From Stanieria sp964562685 (GTDB lineage: Bacteria; Cyanobacteriota; Cyanobacteriia; Cyanobacteriales; Xenococcaceae): 64,000 bases of DNA. Made by a program: the position numbers and the translations under genes. The stretch is from positions 7,395 through 71,394 of the forward strand of contig CAZLUP010000014.1 of the NCBI GenBank assembly GCA_964562685.1, given 5' to 3'. Numbering within the stretch: the stretch's first letter is position 1; the number at the start of each line of letters is the position of its first letter. The notes under the pieces were generated by a model. It worked only from the letters and a program-made list of their open reading frames with translations, ran no database searches and had not been told where the DNA came from. Below are positions 9,002 through 16,789 of the stretch, in pieces.

Positions 9002-9712
9002 TCAATGATCATTCTCTTCAAGCTGTAGCAGTCTTGCCCAAAAAGTGTCTTTCCAGATAAAAAAGAACAAACAACTAGCGATCGCTGCACCTAAATTCCA
9101 CTTGATTGAATTTTTGATTAATACCATACGCTGTTGAGAGCGAGTTTGTTCTGATTGATTTCTAAGATTTTTTTCTGTACTTTCAAGTTCTTGAAGAAGA
9201 TTATTTTTTAACTTTTCCGTATCTACATTTGTAGCAAGATTACCCGACGAAGAAGTTTGTTTTTGGACAATATCTACAATTTGTTCTGGCGAATTAGCTT
9301 GTTTGATTTGCTCTCGAAATTCCTTAATTTTATCGATACTAGATACAATTTGACTATTAATTTTTGCATTGTTAGCGTAGTCTATCCGAATAGAATTGCT
9401 AATATTGAGAGGAATCATCAGAAAAAAAGCAATTGCCAAAAATAAAGATAGCCACGACAAAAATTTAAGTAGAAAAAATTCGATTGGCGCACGGTAAGAT
9501 TTTTCCCCATAGTAAATAAAAGCTATCCCTAAAAGAGGAACAGGAATTCGCTCGATAAAAGAGCCAATGGTTTGTAATTCCCAAGTAGGATTCATCAAAT
9601 GTAGCGGAAAAACGATGAAGGCAACTTCAACTAAAGTCAATATTAAAAGACCATAGCCAACTAATCGAATTAAAGATAGTGAAAATAATTGTTGATTGGG
9701 CGATCGCGTCAT
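9002..9712 (-). CDS. HpsJ-family membrane protein next to the cyanoexosortase
   Basis: 236 residues. Three N-terminal transmembrane segments (about residues 12-35, 50-67 and 80-102) are followed by a long helical, coiled-coil-prone region (~110-195) and a C-terminal membrane helix (~205-225). This layout resembles HpsJ-like proteins, named after the hormogonium polysaccharide secretion locus and often found beside cyanoexosortases. It is probably the last gene of a three-gene unit with the two genes upstream (gap 74 bp). Its role in sorting or polysaccharide export is inferred from context. Confidence 0.65.
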   Translation of the reverse strand: MTRSPNQQLFSLSLIRLVGYGLLILTLVEVAFIVFPLHLMNPTWELQTIGSFIERIPVPLLGIAFIYYGEKSYRAPIEFFLLKFLSWLSLFLAIAFFLMIPLNISNSIRIDYANNAKINSQIVSSIDKIKEFREQIKQANSPEQIVDIVQKQTSSSGNLATNVDTEKLKNNLLQELESTEKNLRNQSEQTRSQQRMVLIKNSIKWNLGAAIASCLFFFIWKDTFWARLLQLEENDH

Positions 9713-9786
9713 AAGCTTTATTTATGATTTGTTTCAGGGTAGTTCCCGATCTGATCGACCGAACATTATACTCATAAAAAAATAAC

Positions 9787-10473
9787 TCAGAGATCGGGAA
9801 AACGAGGTTGCCACCAGCTATACCAATCTATCCAGGCTGTTTTTAAGATTTGTTCAGCTTGGTTTAAGTTCAAGTTATTAATAGGAATAGACATTTGTGT
9901 CCAAAGACAGCGTCGATCTCTAAGAGTTTCTGTTCCCAACAACCAAGGGACAAACAGATTAGCTTTCAGATCGTAAGCGTAACGATTTTTGGAAAATTGT
10001 TGCATAGTTACTGTGCTTCCACCACGAGAGTTAATACAGCTACTAAGATAAGCTTTATGTTGATCGCTAAACAAAGCATAAAAACCTTTGTTGTTAATTT
10101 GCTGAATTTTTTTCTGAGCTAAAACTTTAGCTGGAATTAATTGTTGTTGCTCACTATATTGACGAATATCTCCTCTTGTTCCTACTAAATAGTGCATCTC
10201 GATTTCTAAAGGAATGTTATTATTAAGATAGCTGTAACGTTTTCCAGAGTTTAAACGTTCATCTTCATCGGTAAGATCCTTTCGTTGCTCGCTCAACATT
10301 TCAGTAGCGATCGCTTGCCAGGATGGAAGAGGTACGCGATCGGGAAAAATAAAAGTAGTTTCTTGACGTTTGCCTGCTGTCGGATCGAACAAGGAATAGA
10401 CAGTAACCAGACATATACTTGTACAAGTAGCAGCCAAAAGATTAATTCGCCATTGACGATGATTAATTATCAC
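9787..10473 (-). CDS. Cyanoexosortase A system-associated protein (EpsI-like)
   Basis: 228 residues. An N-terminal membrane anchor (about residues 10-28) precedes an extracytoplasmic domain that resembles the exosortase-associated EpsI-like family, with EIEMHYLVGTRGDI and the region around SSCINSRGGSTVT. Such proteins accompany exosortases, which process PEP-CTERM-type proteins at the outer face of the membrane. The start overlaps the end of the cyanoexosortase gene by 11 bp, so the two are translationally linked. Confidence 0.75.
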   Translation of the reverse strand: MIINHRQWRINLLAATCTSICLVTVYSLFDPTAGKRQETTFIFPDRVPLPSWQAIATEMLSEQRKDLTDEDERLNSGKRYSYLNNNIPLEIEMHYLVGTRGDIRQYSEQQQLIPAKVLAQKKIQQINNKGFYALFSDQHKAYLSSCINSRGGSTVTMQQFSKNRYAYDLKANLFVPWLLGTETLRDRRCLWTQMSIPINNLNLNQAEQILKTAWIDWYSWWQPRFPDL

Positions 10474-11401
10474 TTAAATCGCTCCATGTAGTTTCGGTGC
10501 TTTCAGTTGTCGAACTTGTGGTTAAAATTGGCGCACTATTGACTCGATGTTGTTGGGACAATTTTTTGGATTTTGGTTGGTTGAGAGTAGGATAACAAAA
10601 GAGAGAGAAAATAATAATTGATAAGGTAGAAAAAATTTGTGCGCCTTCATTACCGTGCCAGAAAGCAAATTGTTCTGGATTTGGTACTGTTAAAGTAAGG
10701 ATACTGACGCGAATAACACCAAGGAAAAATCCCACCGCCAAGGCTAAGGTTGGAAACCAAAAGCGTTGCCATTGCTTCATCGGGACAAAACTGACTAACA
10801 ACAAGGCAAGTTTTAACATCAACCCCATCATTAAAATACCAGTGCAGAAATAGTCTACCTCTGCAATAAAATCTCCTTGGTTAGGTAAATGCAATAAGAT
10901 TTGAATCCCTTTACTAACAGTATTAAAACCCAAGTAGTAGAGTAAATAAGCAGAAATTTTAGCAGTTGCAAGAGAAATTTGATCGTTGAACCAAAATCCA
11001 AAAAATGTTGTCGGAATAAATAAAAACCCTGAAAAAAAAAGTTCTAACCAATATTGTTTGATGTTTTTAATTCCAGAGGCAATTAAAGCAATACCCAAGA
11101 AACTTATAAAGGAAGCTAGATAAACAAATAAATTAGATTCAAACCAATATAAAGTTAGGCTTTTGATCAATACTAAGGTAATTAATAGTAAACCCAAAAA
11201 TGCAGAGATGAGATCGCTGTTAAAAACAAGCCGTTTTCGCCTTCGCCATAATAATACAAAAATTGCTCCCCAAAACAAAGAGTTAGTTACTATCAAATCA
11301 AGATTCTTTGTACTTTTCCAGGTTAAAGTTAAATAAAAAACTGCAAAGCTAATCAAGCTAGCATAAAACCAAAATTGCTCACTTTTAAGCGATCGCTTCA
11401 T
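10463..11401 (-). CDS. crtA: Cyanoexosortase A
   Basis: 312 residues with about eight transmembrane helices. The exosortase active-site triad is visible: Cys in VDYFCTGILMMGLMLKLAL, Arg in GVIRVSILTL and His in AFWHGNEGAQIFST. Exosortases are membrane-embedded transpeptidase-like enzymes thought to cut C-terminal sorting signals from exported proteins. The Lys/Ser/Thr-rich C-terminal tail (~275-312) is cytoplasmic-looking and overlaps the next gene. No PEP-CTERM-like substrate was noticed in this window, so the targets lie elsewhere. The symbol is the one used for cyanoexosortase A and is not carotenoid CrtA. Confidence 0.85.
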   Translation of the reverse strand: MKRSLKSEQFWFYASLISFAVFYLTLTWKSTKNLDLIVTNSLFWGAIFVLLWRRRKRLVFNSDLISAFLGLLLITLVLIKSLTLYWFESNLFVYLASFISFLGIALIASGIKNIKQYWLELFFSGFLFIPTTFFGFWFNDQISLATAKISAYLLYYLGFNTVSKGIQILLHLPNQGDFIAEVDYFCTGILMMGLMLKLALLLVSFVPMKQWQRFWFPTLALAVGFFLGVIRVSILTLTVPNPEQFAFWHGNEGAQIFSTLSIIIFSLFCYPTLNQPKSKKLSQQHRVNSAPILTTSSTTESTETTWSDLSDN

Positions 11402-11520
11402 AAAAAAAGAAGAGCCTAATTAAAAAATAAACTCGCTACGAAACGAACAAAATTTTAACTCTCGAAACAATAAAATGTCCAAAGTGTCAAGATTGTATGT
11501 ACGGATAGATCAGAAAAAGT

Positions 11521-11564
11521 AAAAGAGCGATCGCGCCTGGATGAATGTTTGATATCGCTCTTTT
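11521..11564 (+). terminator. Inverted repeat, terminator-like, without an upstream gene
   Basis: A perfect 11-bp inverted repeat, AAAAGAGCGAT (11521-11531) and ATCGCTCTTTT (11554-11564), with a 22-nt loop. It includes a HIP1 site and has terminal A and T runs, so it could terminate transcription in either direction. It lies between the divergent cyanoexosortase gene and the fragment gene at 11603, where no obvious transcript needs it. It may be left over from a lost gene. Confidence 0.45.
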
Positions 11565-11602
11565 GCTTTAAATATTTAGAAAACAGCCCAGGTTCTCATC
11601 GT

Positions 11603-12058
11603 ATGATTCCCGAAAAAGATTTAGAAGAAGTACGAGCAATTTATCAAACAACAGGTGCAGTTTCTTTGATGGATGCAGTAGAAAAAGGCATGGAGAAGAA
11701 ACTGGGTAGTAAAGCAGAAGTAGAAAAATATTGGCAAACCTGTCTAGAAACTGGAGATAGCAGAAATGTAGCAGCTCTTCAGGTGGGTTGCGATCGCTTT
11801 TATACCACTGCTCATCAACAATATTCTAATAACAATTCCGCCAGACCAGGTATTTTCCTGGCAGGCACGGCAACGGGTTCTAAAGCAATTATGGAATCGA
11901 TTACCGATGGGCGTTCGGCTGCCTCAGAAGTAGTAGCTTTTTTAACTTCTATGGCAGTAGCTGCTAAAAACGGTCAGTTATTACCTTTTTCTAGCCCTAA
12001 ATCTATATCAATTTATTTACAATCGATCAAAGTCGAGTTAACTGATTTCTTGCTCTAA
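11603..12058 (+). CDS. C-terminal-like fragment of an HdrA-type FAD oxidoreductase
   Basis: 151 residues from the ATG at 11603. An in-frame TTG at 11549 would extend it but lies inside the inverted repeat above. The segment RPGIFLAGTATGSKAIMESI, followed by DGRSAASEVV, resembles the final FAD-contacting motif of heterodisulfide-reductase-A-like and related flavin enzymes. The FAD-binding N-terminus is absent. The first ~80 residues (helical, with a Cys pair) are not recognised. Its size suggests a gene remnant or an independent small protein. It overlaps the end of the convergent phage pseudogene by about 21 bp, which also suggests degradation. Confidence 0.4.
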   Translation: MIPEKDLEEVRAIYQTTGAVSLMDAVEKGMEKKLGSKAEVEKYWQTCLETGDSRNVAALQVGCDRFYTTAHQQYSNNNSARPGIFLAGTATGSKAIMESITDGRSAASEVVAFLTSMAVAAKNGQLLPFSSPKSISIYLQSIKVELTDFLL

Positions 12059-12390
12059 ATCTTCAGCTAGTTTCTTAACCAACTCTCCCTGTTTGTATGA
12101 TGCTTCTATCCAAGGTCTAGCTGGATATCTGCGTCCAGTATTTAACGAACTTTCCTCATGTACTAAAGCTGCGTATTCGGCTTCATAAGTAAAGCTAGCG
12201 GAGCGATCTCTGTAATTCTTTAGTATTAATGATATTACGTGGACTCGATCCTGCTTCCCCATTCTTCCTATTGGTAACTACGCCAGGTGTCCATTGCCAT
12301 TTATCCGCCTCTAGCTGGCGGTTAAGTTCCTCTTCAAAGTGGTCTAATAACTTGTCAAAGGAGCGATCGCACTTTGGTAGATCTGATTAA
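12038..12390 (-). pseudogene. Frameshifted phage virion protein (HK97 gp10-like) remnant
   Basis: Two minus-strand frames together read as one phage protein. The upstream part (about 12390 to 12205) encodes FDKLLDHFEEELNRQLEADK, then WQWTPGV, SSPRNIINTKELQRS, and stops. The downstream part, in another frame (12038-12262, 74 codons), gives ASFTYEAEYAALVHE and TGRRYPARPWIEASYK. Tail-completion and head-tail proteins of the gp10 type have this pattern: an N-terminal helix, a 'D.v.TGaLrdS' motif, 'YA..VHeG' and 'yPARPW'. The frames switch near 12195-12205. It is a decayed prophage fragment, and no other phage structural gene was seen nearby. Confidence 0.65.
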
Positions 12391-12549
12391 ATGCGAGCAT
12401 TCATTAAATTTTGCCTTTATCCAAGATAATCAATCTTTGTTTGACTCCTTTAAAACCGAGCTTGGATAATAAAATTAAAATATCCCCACCAACAACTAAT
12501 CAATCAATAAGGGATGTTTATTCAATTCAAACTTAATTAAATTATATTA

Positions 12550-12861
12550 ATGAGCGGGCAAGAACAAGAGCAGAACAAGAGAATTAATCAACACCAACGT
12601 TTAATTAATAACCTTAGAGAACGGCTTAAAACTCTAGAAGCAGATGTCGAGCCTGATGGTAGAATAAGTGAAGCGTTTGAACTCATAGAAGAACATTTAG
12701 AACGTCACGATAAAAGATTCGATCGCTTAGAACATAAAGTTAATCAACTAGGCAGCAAGCTAGATATCATCATCGAACATTTAACTGTATCGTTATGTCT
12801 GCAAGTCCGATGTATGCCGTTGTTAGATAGCTCGTTAGACAGAGTAGATAATCGCTGCTGA
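12550..12861 (+). CDS. Small coiled-coil protein, unknown
   Basis: 103 residues, strongly charged. Residues ~5-80 show heptad-like hydrophobic spacing (INNLRERLKTLEADV, FDRLEHKVNQLGSKLDIIIEHL) and should form a coiled coil. Similar small proteins are common in cyanobacteria with no assigned role. The last ~20 residues, after IIEHLT, look unrelated to the coiled coil and may come from a frameshift. The gene lies between the phage remnant and the metallo-hydrolase module. Confidence 0.5.
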   Translation: MSGQEQEQNKRINQHQRLINNLRERLKTLEADVEPDGRISEAFELIEEHLERHDKRFDRLEHKVNQLGSKLDIIIEHLTVSLCLQVRCMPLLDSSLDRVDNRC

Positions 12862-12867
12862 AGCTTT

Positions 12868-13587
12868 CTAACTTACGAGAACCTCACGCATCACCGCAGC
12901 CAAATCCCGCAAGGCACGTTCTCCATCTCCACGGAAAGTTGAGCCATGCATTGTGGCAATAGTCTTGGGTTGAAGGTCAGCTAACTTGTGTAGCGTTCGA
13001 TCAGTATACTGTGTGTAAGGCATGTAATTAGCGAAAGGACTCGCCTGATAATCAACCAATGTCTTACGCACACGTTCCATTATGTTAGATTCCGTCAGTG
13101 GTTCGACATCTCCGTTTTGATGAAACAAGTCAGAACAGAGAAGGGTTTTGTTCTCTTCTTCAAAAAGTAACCCTGCTTCCCAACAGTGCGGTACGTGAGG
13201 CGTATGGAACAGACGAAAGCGGTACTTACCCGTGTGTAGAACTTCACCGTCAGACATGCCTTTTGCTGGGCGAGTAGCAAAATCGTTGATACTGACAATT
13301 GCCCCAACCAAGCTACATAGGGGTTCAGCAGTGGGAGCCTCCTGAAGCCATTCATTGAGTGCCCCGCACTCGTCAGCCTCAAAATGGCTAAAACCCAACC
13401 ACCGTATTTTCGATGGATCGATCACGCTTGCCACAGCATCGCGGACGAGAGGAAACATTACTCGGTGTCCGGTATGAAATAATAGTGGCTCGTCGTCCTT
13501 GACAAGAAATTGATTGAACTGTAGATCGATCTCTGGGACATAGGTAGAGATGCGGTATAAATCAGGAGCAATTTCTGTGATAGTCAT
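12868..13587 (-). CDS. Diiron-type metallo-beta-lactamase-fold protein
   Basis: About 239 residues from the ATG at 13587. That codon overlaps the cupin stop as ATGA and has a GGGGAG ribosome site 7-8 bases upstream, so it is preferred to the ATG at 13602. The motif SHFEADECG has the H-x-E-x-D signature of the ODP (flavodiiron-type) branch rather than HxHxDH. HTPHVPHCWEAG, then LLCSDLFH and TMHGSTF supply further ligands. Flavodiiron relatives reduce O2 or NO, but this protein lacks the flavodoxin domain, so an O2-sensing or hydrolytic role is possible. It is translationally coupled to the cupin gene. Confidence 0.8.
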   Translation of the reverse strand: MTITEIAPDLYRISTYVPEIDLQFNQFLVKDDEPLLFHTGHRVMFPLVRDAVASVIDPSKIRWLGFSHFEADECGALNEWLQEAPTAEPLCSLVGAIVSINDFATRPAKGMSDGEVLHTGKYRFRLFHTPHVPHCWEAGLLFEEENKTLLCSDLFHQNGDVEPLTESNIMERVRKTLVDYQASPFANYMPYTQYTDRTLHKLADLQPKTIATMHGSTFRGDGERALRDLAAVMREVLVS

Positions 13588-14048
13588 AATTTTTCTCCCC
13601 AAAGCTGCAAACCATACTTAGCACAAATTTCCTGAAAGAGGCTCAGATCTGGTGGCAAACTAGCGATCGCTGTGCCAACTTCTTGATAAAACGCTGCTGC
13701 GGAAGCTGGTGAGACGATGTGTAAAGCACGAGCAATCGGAGAACGTACCTGAAATCGATGCGTTACATTGGCAGGAATGTGGCTCATTGCACCAGTACTG
13801 ACGATTTGTTGGCGATCGCCAACTTGGATTTCAATTTCTCCCTCTAGAATGTAGAAAGTTTCCTCCCAAGGATGGCTATGCAAAGGTGCTTCCCCTCCAG
13901 TAGTATCGATCATTTCAAACATCGCGTACTGACCATTTGTATCGTCTCCAGTCAACTTCCACACCAGCGTGTGGCTCAACATGGGATGAGCGTCACCTTC
14001 ATCAGGCGCAAGGGTTTTGGGTTTTGAGTGCTGTAATGTATTATTCAT
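13584..14048 (-). CDS. Cupin-domain protein
   Basis: 154 residues. Cupin motif 1 (PLHSHPWEETFYILEGEIEI) and motif 2 (GAMSHIPANVTHRF) carry the usual His/Glu/His metal ligands in a single beta-barrel. The ATG at 14048 has GGAG seven bases upstream. The reaction cannot be told from the sequence, since small cupins include dioxygenases, isomerases and sensors. It is the first gene of a pair with the metallo-hydrolase and lies 181 bp downstream of sigZ on the same strand. Confidence 0.85.
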   Translation of the reverse strand: MNNTLQHSKPKTLAPDEGDAHPMLSHTLVWKLTGDDTNGQYAMFEMIDTTGGEAPLHSHPWEETFYILEGEIEIQVGDRQQIVSTGAMSHIPANVTHRFQVRSPIARALHIVSPASAAAFYQEVGTAIASLPPDLSLFQEICAKYGLQLWGEKL

Positions 14049-14229
14049 CTAATTTCTCCATTGAATTCAGTCTGATAAATAAGTACCATTCGCATAATTA
14101 ATTACATTGACTGAAAAAAGTGTCAGGTTTGAGATTATAAAAAGTTATAAGCTTTTTGATAACTGGCTCGCCCTCGAATAGGGTAACTGTTAACTGATGA
14201 GTGCCTGTATACTTTTTTTCGAGAGCAAA

Positions 14230-14814
14230 TTACTCTGCTAAACCACAGGAGCGACACATCGGCAAATCTTTCATCTCGTACTCGATCACATTTCCAATGC
14301 CATCCATCTCAATTTGGCAACAAGTTTGCAGCAAATCTTTGAGCTTTTGTCGCCCACGCTGCACCCGTGATTTCATGCCAGATAAGGAAATGCCTAATTC
14401 TTGGGCGATCGCGGATTGAGTCATGCCTTCTAACTCTGCTAACTGCACCGCCTCTCGATAGGGTGCAGGAAGATGCTCTAGTAACGGACGCAGACAACCT
14501 GCCATCTGCTGATTAAAGATTTCTGGAGCTTCATCCATTGCCACAGTTTCCAAGGCAGCTTCAGATGTAAATTCAGGCTGACGATTGACTTTACGGTAAT
14601 AGTCTATGATGGCATTGCGAGTGATTTGAAAGATCCAACTTTGCAGGCGATCGCTATCTCGAACGGTCGTCAAGTGTTGATGGATGCGGATAAATACCTC
14701 TTGTAAAATATCGTCGGCATCGGCAGGGTTCTTTACCCTTTGTAGAAGGAATCCTCTTAATCTTTGGTGAAATTCCTGCCAAACCGTTTTTATATCACTC
14801 GTGTGGGTTGCCAT
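14230..14814 (-). CDS. sigZ: RNA polymerase sigma factor SigZ (ECF type)
   Basis: About 194 residues from the ATG at 14814, which has GGAG eight bases upstream. The longer frame to 14853 overlaps the preceding gene. Region 2 is at ~10-75 (DADDILQEVFIRIHQHL, LQSWIFQITRNAIIDYYR) and region 4 at ~110-165 (LPAPYREAVQLAELEGMTQS, then GISLSGMKSRVQRGRQ). The C-terminal tail, rich in Cys (TCCQIEMDGIGNVIEYE, MCRSCGLAE), is typical of SigZ and could bind metal. No anti-sigma gene is adjacent. The DUF2703 gene just upstream is the likeliest partner. Confidence 0.88.
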   Translation of the reverse strand: MATHTSDIKTVWQEFHQRLRGFLLQRVKNPADADDILQEVFIRIHQHLTTVRDSDRLQSWIFQITRNAIIDYYRKVNRQPEFTSEAALETVAMDEAPEIFNQQMAGCLRPLLEHLPAPYREAVQLAELEGMTQSAIAQELGISLSGMKSRVQRGRQKLKDLLQTCCQIEMDGIGNVIEYEMKDLPMCRSCGLAE

Positions 14815-14846
14815 CTTTGCTTCTCCGTTTATAGCGATCGCTTTTA

Positions 14847-15389
14847 TCAACAACCACAGCCCGTAGAGGCTGTTTGTATCATTTCACAAGATGCGGTTTT
14901 TTTCGCTTTATTTTGAAAAAACTGTTGCAGATTTTGAGGTACTTCGATTGCAGTATTTACAATCGGGGATGGATTTTCGCTCTGATAAATCGTGCGGAGA
15001 ATAGCATCCACAATCATACCAACAGGAGCTTCAGTATAACTTTCACCTTGATAAGACCAGGTACGACACGCTGTTCCTTCCTCCGAACCAGAAAGATCCG
15101 AACAATCACCACAGCGACTCTCAGTTGTTTCTAGAATAATATCTCGACCATTTACCCGAATGGTTGGAGAACTAATAAATCGAAGCTGTTTGGCTTGTGC
15201 TGCTGACTCCACCAAAATTTTGCGGAACTGGATAACAGTACTTGTACTGGCGAGAACTTGCTGGAGAGTTGCGATCGCCTGTTCCACGTTGGCAAGCGAT
15301 CCTGTACACCGAGGGCAAGTAGATAGATCGATTGCCAGCAATTCTATGTTAAGTGTGCGAGGGGATTGATTCAATGTTGTTAGGTTCAT
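14847..15389 (-). CDS. DUF2703 family thioredoxin-like protein
   Basis: About 180 residues. The ATG at 15389 has a strong AGGAGG site (15396-15401) and is preferred to the upstream ATG at 15449. The DUF2703 pattern is visible: STCPRCTGSLANVEQAIATL with a CPRC motif, FISSPTIRVNGRDI, then a cysteine cluster (CGDCSDL, CRTWSYQGESY). A CxxC near the N-terminus and a following 'P-x-I-x-V-N' strand suggest a thioredoxin fold. The tail ends in CGC. The function is unknown; a thiol or metal-stress role is an inference. It ends about 32 bp before sigZ and probably forms an operon with it. Confidence 0.75.
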   Translation of the reverse strand: MNLTTLNQSPRTLNIELLAIDLSTCPRCTGSLANVEQAIATLQQVLASTSTVIQFRKILVESAAQAKQLRFISSPTIRVNGRDIILETTESRCGDCSDLSGSEEGTACRTWSYQGESYTEAPVGMIVDAILRTIYQSENPSPIVNTAIEVPQNLQQFFQNKAKKTASCEMIQTASTGCGC

Positions 15390-15449
15390 CACAGTCCTCC
15401 TGTGTTGCTGTTCACCCAGATAGACGACGGATTTCCCAAAAGGACGCAA

Positions 15450-16094
15450 GAGTTAGCACACATTAGACGAGATGCAAAATTAAGTCCGATCTATTTAGTA
15501 GCGATCTTGATAAAATTTTTCTAGGAATCACATCCAAATGAAAAATGGTAGTTTTTGTTAAAACGATGCCTTCGGGATTTGCTTTGCAGATCGCGTTTGG
15601 AGTTGAGAATAGGCGATCGCTTTTAAATAACCATTGTTATGTCTATTTTAAAAATGAATTATACATTCATACATTACCAAACTACCTTGTCCAAAACAAG
15701 AAACTCACGCCTACTTGTAATGTAGAAAAGGAACTTTACAAGTAGATTATTAATTTTTCGGTAAAGCTTATTTTTTGGTTATTTGGCTGGATTCCTGGTA
15801 ATTACTGAGTTTGAACTCACAAAAATATAAAAATATTGTTTAATATCGATAAAATTTGGTTGAAGTTAAAACTATTTATAATTGCAGAGCCTCAAAATAT
15901 TTAGCAACTATAAAATTATTGATTTATTTAAAATTGAATAACTATTTTTACGAATATACAAAGAATGGAATTCCATATTTAATGAAATATGCAAAGAAAA
16001 AGTCGATTCGATTCAACCAAGTCAAATATTATCTAAGTTTTCAATTTTTCCTCTGAAATAACTTAATGCTCCTTCTCTAAATTTGATTTTTTTT
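15450..16094. other. Non-coding AT-rich stretch with one hairpin
   Basis: This gap holds the promoter region of the DUF2703-sigZ operon at its left end. A 10-bp perfect inverted repeat, CTACTTGTAA (15711-15720) and TTACAAGTAG (15736-15745), has a 15-nt loop and is followed by an AT-rich run. Short frames here (15545-15745, 15856-16056) have no ribosome site and unlikely composition, so I do not call them genes. Confidence 0.5.
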
Positions 16095-16122
16095 CCTATA
16101 CTGTCACAAGTATAGGTTTTTT
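16095..16122 (+). terminator. Rho-independent terminator with no annotated gene upstream
   Basis: An 8-bp stem, CCTATACT (16095-16102) and AGTATAGG (16109-16116), with a 6-nt loop is followed by six T residues. This is a good intrinsic terminator on the plus strand, yet no plausible coding gene lies upstream of it on that strand. It may end a small RNA or an unrecognised short transcript from 15450-16090. Confidence 0.55.
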
Positions 16123-16298
16123 CCTGTTTAAATAAGCTTTTAGCTTGGATAAAGAGTTGTCCATACGTTAAGGAAATTTACCAATTTATAATTGTTTCCG
16201 CTCATTTATTCTGCCCTTGTTTCTTGCTACTGAAAAAAAGAAAACATATTACAATGCCTACAGATTAAATAGCTGTTAAATAGCTCAAAATAGAGATA

Positions 16299-16499
16299 AT
16301 GGAAACTAAAGTTAACTGTGCAGTAGATTGTATCAACGGTTGTATTTTAGGCGATCGCTGTCCTAATCAAGAATATCGCGAAGAAGCTTCTAAATTTATT
16401 CAAGAAACTTCCTTAGATCAAATGCTCGAAATTGCAGAGATTGCTAGGATGAAAAAACTTACTGCACCACCTCAATGGGTTATTCCCGATGAAATTTAG
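16299..16499 (+). CDS. Small Cys-containing conserved cyanobacterial protein
   Basis: 66 residues. The N-terminus has four cysteines (NCAVDCINGCILGDRC), which could bind a metal or form disulfides. The rest is helical and ends PPQWVIPDEI. The sequence style matches short conserved cyanobacterial hypotheticals. Its role is unknown. It is followed at once by a hairpin (16511-16550). Confidence 0.65.
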   Translation: METKVNCAVDCINGCILGDRCPNQEYREEASKFIQETSLDQMLEIAEIARMKKLTAPPQWVIPDEI

Positions 16500-16510
16500 A
16501 CCACCAAAAA

Positions 16511-16550
16511 TCAGGGGAAAAATCACTAAGATCGAGTCTACTTCCCCTGA
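16511..16550 (+). terminator. Hairpin after the small Cys protein
   Basis: A 9-bp perfect stem, TCAGGGGAA (16511-16519) and TTCCCCTGA (16542-16550), starts 11 bp after the stop codon. The T tract is weak (AATTATAG), so it may terminate or stabilise the 3' end. Confidence 0.5.
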
Positions 16551-16639
16551 AATTATAGTAGTTTTCGATTTTGAGAAACCAGCAATTAAAGAAATCTGAA
16601 GAGTCGAAAAAGTAAAACTCATTTATGATTTAATAACTG

Positions 16640-16775
16640 GTCACTGATAATAGGTTCTAGGTTTTAGGTAGTAAGTAGGAGATAGGAGGTAGTAGATTTT
16701 AGGTTCTAGGTTTTAGGTTTCTCTCCTCTTCTCCTCTTCTCCTCTTCCCCTCTTCTCCTTTTCGCAAATGACTGT
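16640..16775. repeat. Low-complexity repeat tract
   Basis: Degenerate repeats of GGTTCTAGGTTTTAGG type are followed by a C/T-rich run of TCTCCTCT units. It separates gatA from the small Cys gene, and no function is evident. Confidence 0.6.
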
Positions 16776-16789
16776 TAACTGGTAGCTGA

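Noticed and set aside
15545..15745. 66-codon frame with ATG
   Set aside because: No ribosome site, odd composition, and its 3' end is the arm of an inverted repeat.
15856..16056. 66-codon frame
   Set aside because: Low-complexity AT-driven translation (Tyr, Lys, Asn, Phe, Leu rich) with no family likeness.
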